Shown here: in pieces, positions 18,419 to 26,601 of the stretch
Layout of the letters: the number at the start of each line of letters is the position of its first letter
How positions within the stretch are numbered: position 1 is the first letter of the stretch
NCBI RefSeq assembly: GCF_947495995.1
Contig: NZ_CANMAX010000002.1
Span: 789,482-853,481, forward strand
From: an uncultured Tenacibaculum sp.
Lineage (GTDB): Bacteria; Bacteroidota; Bacteroidia; Flavobacteriales; Flavobacteriaceae
Direction of reading: 5' to 3'
DNA length: 64,000 nucleotides
The notes under the pieces: generated by a model
The model's input: only the letters and a program-made list of their open reading frames with translations
The model's database searches: none
What the model was told of the DNA's origin: nothing
Translations under genes and position numbers: made by a program

Positions 18419-19865
18419 ATAATAATCTATTTCTAATTGCTGATAGACTATCATCAATTAATAATTTTCCATCTCTATATACTTCTCTTAGTTCACCTTT
18501 TTGTTCTTCTTCCCAAGAAACTTGATCAACTAATTTATACGTATCATTTTCTTTTTCAATTTTAATTAATCCTTTCGCTGATTTTTTAGTTCCGTCATCT
18601 GTAATTGGATCTTTAAAAATGGCTCTTCCTTCTCCAGCTACTTCCCCGTAGGTTGCCTTCATAGCAAATCCAAACGTATCTCTAGTATTATACTGATATG
18701 TAAAAGAACCGATTCCTAAAACAACATTAGTAGATGCAAATCCTTTTTGTTTTAATCGCTCACAAATTTGAGTTGCTCTAGCTAAAGTGATACTATCACC
18801 ATAAATAGCTCCGATGTGCGCATCTAATTCTTTATATCCTTTTTCATTTGTAACTCCTCCAAAAATATCCCAAAGTAATTCTACTACTCCTTTTTGTTCA
18901 ACTTCTGAAGTCGCATTTGGATTTCCACAAATAATATCAACTGGATCTCCACTATCTGGACGAATAACTACTTTTCCATCTCTAGCCAGAACCTCTTCTT
19001 TTAAGTTCGGAAGATATTCTGTTAATACTTTCCATAAATCCCAAGTATCAGAAACAATAGAAACAATTCCTTTAGGATACACTTCTGTAATTAATCTTTT
19101 AAATGTTTCTTCTTCTCCACTATTCGTTCCCATACACATTACAGAGTGTTCAGTTGCTGCTACCGAAAAGCCTACTACTTCATTATCAGAATCTGCATTA
19201 TAATACTCCTCAAGAAAATCGATTGCAGGTATCGTATCTGTTCCCCAAAAACTTAATAAGTGTCCTGATGCAGAAAGCATTGCTGCTTCTAAACCAGCCA
19301 TACCTCTCATAGAAAAATCATGAGCTTGAAATGCTACAGCCAAAAATTCTGAAGAAGTCTCTTTAGAATATTTGCATAATATATTACGATACTGTTTAGC
19401 TATCGTAGCCGAGTTACAAGGCATCCAAATTGTTGTAGATAATAAAGTTTCAAAATAATTTGTTAACCAAAAAAACTCTGGTAACGTATTATACATGGTA
19501 AACATTGGAACTCGGATAGGGACAGAAACCCCTTCTGGTAATGCTTTAATTACCATTGGTAAAAATCCCAAATCATGTAACGCTTCAATGTGTGCTACAC
19601 CAACTTGATTACCTCCTATATAATTATTAATACGTCTAGCATATTTTTTAGAAATTTCATCTTTCGGCTGTTGAAAGAAGTTTTTAGTGAAATCTTCAAT
19701 AAGATATTTTTTAATAAAGTATTGTAAACCAAAGAATACAACTTCATTTACACCTTCAATTCTACTTTTTCTTGGTGTCCAGTTAGAATAAACTAAAGTA
19801 GTATTATCAGGATATTGTCTTCTGTGATCTACTTTGTATCCGTCTGTATATAATAAGGGATTCAT
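18417..19865 (-). CDS. nadV: Nicotinamide phosphoribosyltransferase (Nampt/NadV family)
   Basis: 482 residues. It normally joins nicotinamide to PRPP to give NMN. Family signatures: the N-terminal LLYTDGYKVDHRRQYP, AHDFSMRG (about 181-188), the catalytic His240 in VAATEHS and the phosphate-binding RPDSGDP (302-308). It is the last gene of a four-gene operon with two NrtR-type operators in front. The preceding gene's stop overlaps its start by 4 bp. In phages, homologues called Namat use ADP-ribose pyrophosphate instead of PRPP; sequence alone does not separate the two substrates here. Confidence 0.93.
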   Translation of the reverse strand: MNPLLYTDGYKVDHRRQYPDNTTLVYSNWTPRKSRIEGVNEVVFFGLQYFIKKYLIEDFTKNFFQQPKDEISKKYARRINNYIGGNQVGVAHIEALHDLGFLPMVIKALPEGVSVPIRVPMFTMYNTLPEFFWLTNYFETLLSTTIWMPCNSATIAKQYRNILCKYSKETSSEFLAVAFQAHDFSMRGMAGLEAAMLSASGHLLSFWGTDTIPAIDFLEEYYNADSDNEVVGFSVAATEHSVMCMGTNSGEEETFKRLITEVYPKGIVSIVSDTWDLWKVLTEYLPNLKEEVLARDGKVVIRPDSGDPVDIICGNPNATSEVEQKGVVELLWDIFGGVTNEKGYKELDAHIGAIYGDSITLARATQICERLKQKGFASTNVVLGIGSFTYQYNTRDTFGFAMKATYGEVAGEGRAIFKDPITDDGTKKSAKGLIKIEKENDTYKLVDQVSWEEEQKGELREVYRDGKLLIDDSLSAIRNRLL

Positions 19866-20935
19866 ATGTTTATTTTTTTAATTGCTGTTGATTCTGCACC
19901 GTAAGAGCCATAAAATTCATCAAAATGTTCTTTTAATAACTCCCAATTTAATTCTGGTTGATATTGATCTAAACACGTCATTACTAAAGTTGATTTCTTT
20001 GATTTATTATAAATCTGATCGATATTTTTCGCGTGTAATAACAACGGTATGTTTAGTTTAGCTGTTCGCAAATGTTTCTGAAATTCGTTGTAAACACAGG
20101 TTTCTTCTTCTGTATTTACCAATTCTAACTCTTCTTCATTTAGCATCCAACCATTTCCATGTCGTGTCGCATAAGATCTTGTGATATAATAGGTTTCTAT
20201 CTCATCAATGTTTAACTTTTCACAAATCTCAATGGCATTTTTTGCTGTTGTATTTGCATAAGTAACATTAGGGAACGTACCATGATTCATATCTAACAAT
20301 ACTCCTTGGCTGCCTTCGAAAATAATAGTTTCATATGTATTTAAGAAAGAATAATCTTTAATTTTTATATCTAAATCGGAAACACAATCTAAAAAATATG
20401 CTACTTCATTTGCCAATTCTGGAATATCAAATAATCCGTAATAGTTTGCAATACTGTTTAGTTTTTCTAAAAGCATAGATTTAGGACCGACCAAATCGAT
20501 TGCATACAATTTATACGGACCTTCATTTCTCTTCATCGTTGCCCCTATTCCTTTACCGCAACTTCCGTGAGCTAAATTTTTACTGTTTTTCCTATTAGAC
20601 CAAACATCGAAAGGAGTCGTTACTTTTGCCAATGGATGAACTGACAAAGTAACGTTGCCTTTCTTCTTTTTTAATTCTTGTAATTCTGTATGCAAAAAAG
20701 TAGGATGAATAGTACAGTGTTCACTAAAATAAGAAGGTAATCCGCGTAATGCTCCACTACAAAAGCTAGAGTGTACGTGTTTTCTGTCTCCAATTTTAAC
20801 CGTGTGCGCTGCTTGTTGTCCGCCCGAAAAACGAACTACTATAGCTTCAGGATTTTTAGTACACAAAAAATCTGTTGTAATACCTTTCCCTTCGTCACCA
20901 AAACCTAATCCTATAACTATTTTTGCTTTTTTCAT
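19862..20935 (-). CDS. Non-canonical adenylosuccinate-synthetase-like enzyme
   Basis: 357 residues, against about 430 for PurA. It keeps the GTPase-like start GFGDEGKG (11-18), His44 in GGQQAAHT, GSCGKGIGAT (124-133) and FEGSQGVLLD (206-215) with HGTFPNVT. The aspartate-recognition loop (TTGRRRRTGW in E. coli PurA) is replaced by a different sequence (EFQKHLRTAKLN, 284-295), and the guanine-contact motif TKLD is TCLD (320-323). A related ligase with a different amino-acid or nucleotide specificity is likely. It overlaps nadV by 4 bp and shares the NrtR-type operators. It is not a housekeeping purA by these criteria. Confidence 0.72.
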   Translation of the reverse strand: MKKAKIVIGLGFGDEGKGITTDFLCTKNPEAIVVRFSGGQQAAHTVKIGDRKHVHSSFCSGALRGLPSYFSEHCTIHPTFLHTELQELKKKKGNVTLSVHPLAKVTTPFDVWSNRKNSKNLAHGSCGKGIGATMKRNEGPYKLYAIDLVGPKSMLLEKLNSIANYYGLFDIPELANEVAYFLDCVSDLDIKIKDYSFLNTYETIIFEGSQGVLLDMNHGTFPNVTYANTTAKNAIEICEKLNIDEIETYYITRSYATRHGNGWMLNEEELELVNTEEETCVYNEFQKHLRTAKLNIPLLLHAKNIDQIYNKSKKSTLVMTCLDQYQPELNWELLKEHFDEFYGSYGAESTAIKKINI

Positions 20936-20937
20936 CT

Positions 20938-21795
20938 TTATAACATTTCTATATCATCAAAATTTACTCCTGAAATATCTGTTTTTCCTCTTGCTGCTGG
21001 ATAATTTTCACATACTACTTTTGTAATAACTTCAGGAATTGTTCTATAATCACTTACAGAAATACAATTATCTCCTAATAACTGTTTCCAGCCTTTTTCT
21101 GCTTGAATAGCTCTTCCAGAATGATTAACACTAATATGGAACACATCATATTTCTTTTGAACTTCTTGAAACAGTTCCATTTCTGAAAATGTTTGCTGAC
21201 CACTTCCCATAATTTCTTGTATTGCTGAAGCTGGTAAATGTTTCAAATTAGGTTCGTCTCCAATCGTAAATAAAATTCCTTTTTGATTTCTCTTTTCAAA
21301 AGCATCTGTTTTGGTATGAAAAGCAGCGAAATACCATGATAACAAGTAACTTTCACCTGCATTTCCACCTCCACCAGATTCGATATAAGTTCTCGTTAAC
21401 CACATATCTAATTCTTCATCACCAGATTCAAATTGACCAACTTGTAATGGATAACTATCACATTCATGATCTCCAATTCCTAAGAATAATAAAGCGACAT
21501 CTTCTGCTCCATTTTGAATAATTCCACCCATTAACTTAGGTAAACCTTCTTTAATTAAATCGTGTGGAATATGTCCCATACTTCCTGTAACATCTAGTGC
21601 TAAGATTACTGGAAATGAATTTGGGTGTACTTCTGAATCTCTTGCTTCTCTGAAATCTACTCCATTCGGATTCATTGAGTTGTGCGCACGTCTTTCTCTA
21701 TTTTGCTTGAAGATTTCATTCATTGACTTGCTTGCATAACCTTCCTTTTGTGCTTTTAAAGCTCTTTTACTTAAATTGTATCTAGTTCCTCCCAT
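20938..21795 (-). CDS. Cytosolic von Willebrand A-domain protein
   Basis: 285 residues with no signal peptide. The vWA fold is marked by a MIDAS metal site: LALDVTGSMG (Asp68, Thr70, Ser72), a Gly-rich GGGGNAGES loop and TIGDEPN further on. The first 50 residues are basic and may form a separate arm. Such proteins usually bind partners in a metal-dependent way. It lies between a small helical protein (2 bp away) and the PurA-like gene (2 bp away), in the operon ending with nadV, so a role in controlling these enzymes is plausible but unproven. Confidence 0.75.
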   Translation of the reverse strand: MGGTRYNLSKRALKAQKEGYASKSMNEIFKQNRERRAHNSMNPNGVDFREARDSEVHPNSFPVILALDVTGSMGHIPHDLIKEGLPKLMGGIIQNGAEDVALLFLGIGDHECDSYPLQVGQFESGDEELDMWLTRTYIESGGGGNAGESYLLSWYFAAFHTKTDAFEKRNQKGILFTIGDEPNLKHLPASAIQEIMGSGQQTFSEMELFQEVQKKYDVFHISVNHSGRAIQAEKGWKQLLGDNCISVSDYRTIPEVITKVVCENYPAARGKTDISGVNFDDIEML

Positions 21796-21797
21796 AA

Positions 21798-22133
21798 TTA
21801 TATTTTTTTACCGAATAAGTATTCGTATCGTTTTTGTGCAATTTCTAATTGAATGTTTAAGTTTCTGATTTTTAAGGATAATTCTATGTCTTTTATCACA
21901 AAACTTTCCGGGTCAAAATCTGCAAACGTTAAACTGTTTTTATCTAATGGACTGATGTCTATCGCTCCTTCTTGTTCTCTAGTTAATCTTTTAATTTTTA
22001 ACTCGATGTCTTCTACTCTTCTTCGATAGATTAATTCTGCATCTTCTCCAATAGTTTTGGCTCTGTCTTCTCTAATTTGATCGTTATTCCTTCGTAAGGC
22101 ATCAACAAATCTTGGTTTTAATTCTTCACTCAT
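21798..22133 (-). CDS. Small charged helical protein, first gene of the nampt operon
   Basis: 111 residues from the ATG at 22133. An earlier in-frame ATG at 22181 would translate the promoter and operator, so it is rejected. The sequence is highly charged and helical: VDALRRNNDQIREDRAKTIG, then two likely coiled-coil helices (about 30-50 and 80-107). I recognise no family. Its tight linkage (2 bp) to the vWA gene suggests the two proteins work as a pair. Confidence 0.65.
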   Translation of the reverse strand: MSEELKPRFVDALRRNNDQIREDRAKTIGEDAELIYRRRVEDIELKIKRLTREQEGAIDISPLDKNSLTFADFDPESFVIKDIELSLKIRNLNIQLEIAQKRYEYLFGKKI

Positions 22134-22161
22134 ACTATTTATTTTATCACAAACAAATCTA

Positions 22162-22182
22162 TTTGCGTAATTACAACACAAA
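22162..22182 (-). promoter_or_regulatory. NrtR-type operator, promoter-proximal, nampt operon
   Basis: TTTGCGT-N7-ACACAAA, one of five copies of the same palindrome. It covers the TTTG end of the -7 box and the probable transcription start, the expected position for a repressor. Confidence 0.72.
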
Positions 22183-22210
22183 TATAAATCAAGAAAACAG
22201 ATCTACAAAA
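22179..22210 (-). promoter_or_regulatory. Promoter of the nampt operon
   Basis: Minus strand: -33 TTTTG (22210-22206), 19-nt spacer, -7 TATATTTG (22186-22179). It sits between the two operators. Confidence 0.7.
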
Positions 22211-22213
22211 TAT

Positions 22214-22234
22214 TTTGCGTTATTTTTACGCAAT
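22214..22234 (-). promoter_or_regulatory. NrtR-type operator, distal, nampt operon
   Basis: TTTGCGT-TATTTTT-ACGCAAT, directly upstream of the -33 box and centred 52 bp from the proximal operator. Its 7-bp spacer is identical to that of the prs-proximal operator. Confidence 0.72.
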
Positions 22235-22238
22235 AAAA

Positions 22239-23231
22239 TTAAAATTTAAGGTTTTTAGCTATTTTTTTAAAGTAATTTTTTCCTTCTACATTAGCAATCA
22301 TGTAGTTTGGAATACTTTCTAAGCCATATATTCCAGCCATAATACCAGTTGTAATAGAAGCCACTGAATCTACATCTCCTCCTAAATCAATTGATTTTTG
22401 TAACGCATCAAAAGTATCTGTACTCTGTTTTAAAATATATAAAACGCAACCTGCTGTATATTTTGAATCTGAAGGCATTCCATGAATTCCACTTAAAAAA
22501 TAAGGAGCTTCAATTGGTTGTTTTCCACAAAGAATGACAAAATCATTATTTGTCAAGTCATTATAATCTGGTAAATTTTCAATCAAACGTAAATATGTCT
22601 TGTATTCTTCATTTAATGAAACTGTTTTAAAACAATATTCTATTATGTCTTTTACATTACCATTCTTCTGAATTAAAAACTCTGTAGCTCTAGCGATACA
22701 TTGACTAGATAATATGGCATTTATATTTGGATGCGTTGCATTTGCATTGATTTCAGCATATTGGTTTATAAGATCACTTTTTATTAAACCTAAAGGAACA
22801 GATCGCATTGCTGGAGCATTCCCAGGATTTGGACGACCTTTTTGAAATTCACGAATTTCTTCAATAGTTTTTTCTCCTGAAAAATACCAACGCATTGATC
22901 CGTGTCCGTTTCGTCCGTAACCTTTTTCTAGTTTCCCTTTTTCATACTCTTCAATCCATTTTTGTACTAATAAAGCTTCAGAAAACTTTTCTTTAGACTG
23001 TAATGCTTTTAATACACCAATAGTCATTTCGGTATCATCGGTATATTCCCAATCATGATAATTTTCAGTGAATACACTTATCTTTTCTTCAGGTACTTGA
23101 ATTTTGTGTCTTACGTTTACAAAAGAGGAAAAATCAACATGTTTTCTTATCCAATTTCTATCTTGAAATTCTACACCTGCTCCATAAGCGTCGCCAATTG
23201 CTATTCCTAATACTATTTCATATAAATTCAT
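22239..23231 (-). CDS. ADP-ribosylglycohydrolase (DraG/ARH family)
   Basis: 330 residues. DraG-type enzymes remove ADP-ribose from proteins or other acceptors using two Mg ions. The metal motifs are both present: YTDDTEMT (about 63-70) and GGDVDSVASI (about 283-292), with GIAIGDAYGAGVEF at the start. Its ATG overlaps the stop of the NADAR gene by one base, so the two de-modifying enzymes are translated together. One of three paralogues in this cluster. Confidence 0.9.
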   Translation of the reverse strand: MNLYEIVLGIAIGDAYGAGVEFQDRNWIRKHVDFSSFVNVRHKIQVPEEKISVFTENYHDWEYTDDTEMTIGVLKALQSKEKFSEALLVQKWIEEYEKGKLEKGYGRNGHGSMRWYFSGEKTIEEIREFQKGRPNPGNAPAMRSVPLGLIKSDLINQYAEINANATHPNINAILSSQCIARATEFLIQKNGNVKDIIEYCFKTVSLNEEYKTYLRLIENLPDYNDLTNNDFVILCGKQPIEAPYFLSGIHGMPSDSKYTAGCVLYILKQSTDTFDALQKSIDLGGDVDSVASITTGIMAGIYGLESIPNYMIANVEGKNYFKKIAKNLKF

Positions 23232-23779
23232 TATTCTACTAACTTATCACGAACTTCCATTAAAACATATCCTAATAGATTTAATCCTTTCCATCTATTC
23301 GGATTTTCAATATTCTTGTAATCTGAAGCCAAACCAACTCCCCATACTTTATCATACGGACTAGCTTCTACCAAGATTCTATCTTTGGTGTTCATTAGAA
23401 ATTCTTTTAATGCATCGTTTTGAGAAAACTTAGCTAAATTCCCTTTATAGACAATTAAATACTTATGATTATCCCAAACTGATGAATTGAATCCTTTTAC
23501 TTTTCGTCCTAGTTGTTTGACATCATGCGAATGATTTGAGGATAAGATTTCTGCTAAAACCTCATCATCGTTAAACAATCTAGCTTTTTCTGCCATCATA
23601 TAATGTTCAGCAGTTTTGTATGTAATTCCGTTGATAACAAAATCAGACTCCCACCATTGACTAAAACATGATTTGCTAATAGTTCCATCTTTCTTTGGTT
23701 GATGTCCCCAGAAGAATACGTATTTTAAATATTCTCCTGTATTATATCTTTCTTGTATAGTTGTATTTGAATATTTCAT
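23231..23779 (-). CDS. NADAR-domain protein (YbiA-like)
   Basis: 182 residues covering a whole NADAR domain: YVFFWG near 20, CFSQWW (38-43), TAEHYMM (55-61), LVEASPYDKVWGVGL (about 137-151) and WKGLNLLG. NADAR proteins are N-glycosidases; some members strip ADP-ribose from guanine or cleave riboflavin intermediates. The genomic context (ADP-ribosylglycohydrolase directly downstream, overlapping by 1 bp) favours an ADP-ribose-linked substrate. Confidence 0.88.
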   Translation of the reverse strand: MKYSNTTIQERYNTGEYLKYVFFWGHQPKKDGTISKSCFSQWWESDFVINGITYKTAEHYMMAEKARLFNDDEVLAEILSSNHSHDVKQLGRKVKGFNSSVWDNHKYLIVYKGNLAKFSQNDALKEFLMNTKDRILVEASPYDKVWGVGLASDYKNIENPNRWKGLNLLGYVLMEVRDKLVE

Positions 23780-23808
23780 AGCTTTTTATTTATTCTTAAA
23801 TATAAATT

Positions 23809-23911
23809 GTCATTACGAACAAAGTGAAGTAATCTCTTTATTCTATTCTAGAATAATTTAACATCAAACAAAAAGATTGCTTCTTTTCACCTAGTTCCAA
23901 TCGCAATGACG
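23809..23911. repeat. Intergenic palindromic repeat element, copy 1
   Basis: Imperfect inverted arms of the type CGTCATTGCGA...GAAGCAATCT facing each other around an AT-rich centre. Same family as the elements at 27183, 28763, 32262 and 33893. Confidence 0.65.
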
Positions 23912-23927
23912 TTGTTTTATTAATTCT

Positions 23928-24470
23928 TTAAAGTCTTCCTTCTATTTTCATTTTTATCAATCCAGCATGAGATAGAGGTTTTCTAGGATTTTCGATATCT
24001 TCATTAGTTTCATAATCTAAAAGAACTAATGTTTTATTCTTCGATAATTCAATTAGTTCACTTAATTCATATTGTAAAACATGATCTAAAACCCAATTAT
24101 ATATTGGCAAATAAATTTCCTTTCTTGCTGATATATAATCCAACAGTTCCTCTCCTTTCACTCCTTTTCTATGTCCTAAAGGTTTTCCAAATTTTCGAAC
24201 TGTTCTTTTTAAACCTTTCATAGAAGTAACCTCAAACTTTGATTCATCTACATCTTGTGCTTCAAAAACTTTTAATCCTTGCCATATTCCTTCCACAGAA
24301 GCTGAAAATTTACCTTGAGAAAAAGGAATTGGAATATTTCCTACAGGATAAAACGGACTAAACTTTACCATTGGCATTTCTCCTTTTGAAGTTACATCAA
24401 CTATAACCGCATCTGGAAAATCTTTAAGTATGTTTTCTACCTTTCTTCTTTTACTTTGAATAACAATCAT
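23928..24470 (-). CDS. Uncharacterised protein of the ADP-ribose cluster (DUF6939-like from memory)
   Basis: 180 residues with no signal peptide. Conserved-looking segments: an initial VDVTSKG; KFSPFYPVGNIPIPFS (about 37-52); SVEGIWQGLKVF (about 58-69); MKGLKRTVRKFG and RKGVKGEEL. This is the pattern I recall for DUF6939, though I cannot confirm it. Spaced Trp/aromatic residues and the phrase VEGIWQGLK are reminiscent of NADAR-like glycosidases, a possible distant relationship. It is flanked by repeats on both sides and may be a separate unit. Confidence 0.5.
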   Translation of the reverse strand: MIVIQSKRRKVENILKDFPDAVIVDVTSKGEMPMVKFSPFYPVGNIPIPFSQGKFSASVEGIWQGLKVFEAQDVDESKFEVTSMKGLKRTVRKFGKPLGHRKGVKGEELLDYISARKEIYLPIYNWVLDHVLQYELSELIELSKNKTLVLLDYETNEDIENPRKPLSHAGLIKMKIEGRL

Positions 24471-24490
24471 GAGATTAGTTTAAATAGTTA

Positions 24491-24650
24491 ATTATTCTTT
24501 TTTCCATTGATGAAAAAAGAATCAAAAAAATCTAGTCTTAAGAAAATTAAGTTCTAAAAATCTCATCCTCGACACTAAATAAAAAGAACTCGCTACGCTC
24601 AAACAACTTTTTATTTTTTACGTGTCTTACGGTGGTTTTTTAGGCTTATT
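24491..24650. repeat. Dispersed intergenic repeat (about 160 bp), copy 1
   Basis: It fills most of the 335-bp gap between two genes. It opens with an inverted repeat TTCTTTTTTC / GAAAAAAGAA and then matches the copy at 26412-26575 over most of its length (AATCAAAAAAATCTAGTCTTA, then AAAAGAACTCGCTA and onward). I see no ORF or RNA gene in it. The rest of the gap (24651-24805) is AT-rich with nothing I can identify. Confidence 0.7.
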
Positions 24651-24805
24651 TTCTAATGACAGCTTATATTTATTATTAATTTAAAATATTATATTCTTCA
24701 ATCTTATTTTGATGAGAACCTGAAATACTGAAATAAATTCAGCACAGGTAAATTCAGGTTGACGTTTGTTCTTTAACTACACATTTCGAATAATTATAGA
24801 ATTTA

Positions 24806-25582
24806 TTAATCTGGAATATTATATTTCTTTTTAATAACATTATAAGGACTTTCATTTCTTCCGCTTTCATCTGGATATAATGAATACAACTCTTCACTTT
24901 GTATAAACTCTTTTGTGTCGATATTTAAGGCCGTTAAACGTCCTTTAAAAGCTGCTCCTGTATCTACATTCCAAACATTAGCTCCGTTCATTGGTCCGAA
25001 TTGATTATATCTAGTTGTTGGTGTATGTCCGATATAAATCTCATGAAATAAAGTCAATCGTTTCGGGTACAATGGTGAATTTTTATCTAAAGTTTTATCT
25101 AAAGAAATTGCCGTTTCCCAAAGTGTTCGATCCCAATTAAAATTAGATTCATATACTTCTTTTTGCGGTCCGTGCATTGATGAAAATCCTGCATGAATAA
25201 ATAATCGATTATCAGCATCAATATGAAATAACTTCATTTGCTCTATAAACTGTAAATGCTGTAGTTTATCATATTCTGTATATCCTTCATAACTTTCAAT
25301 TGTTTTTACACCTCCATGAAACAACCAAATGTCATTCGTTATTCCACTTCTTAACCAGTTTTCACAATATTCATCGTGATTTCCTTTTATGAAAATACAA
25401 TCGTGTTTTTCTCTTAATTTCATTAAATAATCGATAACCTGAGCAGATTCACTCCAACCATCTACATAATCTCCTAAGAAAATTAACGTATCGTTTTGTT
25501 GTAATTCTAGTTTATCAATTAACTGACGTAAGCCTAATAAGCCTCCGTGTATATCTCCTATGGTAAATGTTCTTGGTTCCAT
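24806..25582 (-). CDS. PPP-family metallophosphoesterase
   Basis: 258 residues. The full calcineurin/PPP metal motif set is present: GDIHG (8-12), GDYVDG (37-42), GNHDE (66-70) and IGHTPTT. These are small ser/thr-phosphatase-like or nucleotide phosphatases; substrates range from phosphoproteins to Ap4A and cyclic phosphodiesters. It begins 2 bp after the sirtuin gene, so the two are co-expressed. In this cluster, removing phosphate from ADP-ribose derivatives is a reasonable guess. Confidence 0.88.
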   Translation of the reverse strand: MEPRTFTIGDIHGGLLGLRQLIDKLELQQNDTLIFLGDYVDGWSESAQVIDYLMKLREKHDCIFIKGNHDEYCENWLRSGITNDIWLFHGGVKTIESYEGYTEYDKLQHLQFIEQMKLFHIDADNRLFIHAGFSSMHGPQKEVYESNFNWDRTLWETAISLDKTLDKNSPLYPKRLTLFHEIYIGHTPTTRYNQFGPMNGANVWNVDTGAAFKGRLTALNIDTKEFIQSEELYSLYPDESGRNESPYNVIKKKYNIPD

Positions 25583-25583
25583 T

Positions 25584-26396
25584 TTATAATGCTTCTTGAA
25601 ATTGTGTTAAAAAATCTAGCGCTGTACCTCTAAACTTGTAAAACTGCTTTTTATCTTCGAAGTTTTCTGTAAAGTTGTTGTCTTCTAGATTTACGTCTAT
25701 TACAGCTCCCCCATATTTAATTGTTTGTTCTACTAATCTATTCGGTAAAGTAGTAGCACCAGAACTGCCTAAAATTATTAAAACTCCAGAATTTTTAGCT
25801 ATTTTTAATGTTGTGTGAAGTTTAAAATTTCGTTCATTATAAAACTCATCGAACCATAAAATATTCGGACGCGTATCTGTTCCACATTTTGGACACACTA
25901 ATAATTGCTTTTCATCGTAACTTAAATCCTCATCTATAGCTTTTAGCTGAATTTCTTTAGGCATTTCATAAACATCTTTCGAACACTCATCTGCACAACG
26001 CATTTCTCTTAAATTACCATGTATTTCGTATACAGTTTTAGATCCTGCTCTTTGATGCAAGTTATCTATATTCTGTGTGATTAAATGAAAACGATCTTGT
26101 AAAGTGTTTTCTATTTCAACTAATTTAAAATGCGATGCATTCGGTTCAGCTTCTGCAAACATTTTCTTTCTAAAAAATGTGTATTGCCAAACTTCATCTG
26201 CATTCTTACTAAAATGTTCAAAAGTTCCAAACGATTCTGGTTTGTAATATTTCGTTCCTTTTATCCATATTCCATCAGTTCCTCGGTAGGTTGGAATTCC
26301 ACTTGCTGATGATATTCCTGCTCCTGTTAGGAACGTGATGTTATTTCTATTATTTTTTGAATTTACTTTAGTTAGTATTTCTTTTAACTCTTTCAT
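25584..26396 (-). CDS. Sir2-family NAD-dependent deacylase (sirtuin)
   Basis: 270 residues. NAD-binding GAGISSASGIPTYRG (about 25-39), TQNIDNLHQ and the catalytic His in YEIHGNL are intact, as are two Cys pairs (CADEC and CPKC) for structural zinc. It consumes NAD and yields nicotinamide and O-acyl-ADP-ribose, both substrates for other enzymes in this cluster (Nampt and the MacroD-type macrodomain). The macrodomain-linked class M sirtuins occur with GcvH-L and lipoate ligase, neither of which is here. Confidence 0.9.
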   Translation of the reverse strand: MKELKEILTKVNSKNNRNNITFLTGAGISSASGIPTYRGTDGIWIKGTKYYKPESFGTFEHFSKNADEVWQYTFFRKKMFAEAEPNASHFKLVEIENTLQDRFHLITQNIDNLHQRAGSKTVYEIHGNLREMRCADECSKDVYEMPKEIQLKAIDEDLSYDEKQLLVCPKCGTDTRPNILWFDEFYNERNFKLHTTLKIAKNSGVLIILGSSGATTLPNRLVEQTIKYGGAVIDVNLEDNNFTENFEDKKQFYKFRGTALDFLTQFQEAL

Positions 26397-26411
26397 TTTA
26401 TTTCTTTATTT

Positions 26412-26575
26412 ATCATTCTTTTTTCCATTGATGAAAAAAGAATCAAAAAAATCTAGTCTTAAGATCATATCACTCTAAAAATAATATCCTCGATACTAAA
26501 TGAAAAGAACTCGCTATCGCTCAAACAACTTTTCATTCTTCACGTATCTTGCGGTAGATTTTTAGGTGTATTCTC
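26412..26575. repeat. Dispersed intergenic repeat (about 160 bp), copy 2
   Basis: Second copy of the element at 24491-24650, same orientation, with the same initial inverted repeat. It fills the gap between the sirtuin and oxygenase genes. Confidence 0.7.
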
Positions 26576-26601
26576 TTTATGACACTTTTCGTAATTAACT
26601 T

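Noticed and set aside
22134..22181. Upstream extension of the small helical protein
   Set aside because: The extra codons lie over the promoter and the proximal operator and encode an atypical Cys-rich stretch.
25584..26396. Sirtuin as a class M (SirTM) enzyme
   Set aside because: The typical partners GcvH-L and a lipoate ligase are missing, and the normal zinc Cys pairs and catalytic His are present.
25584..26396. Sir2 protein as an NAD-depleting anti-phage effector
   Set aside because: It is a compact 270-residue deacylase with structural zinc, with no TIR, SLOG, pAgo or other sensor partner next to it.
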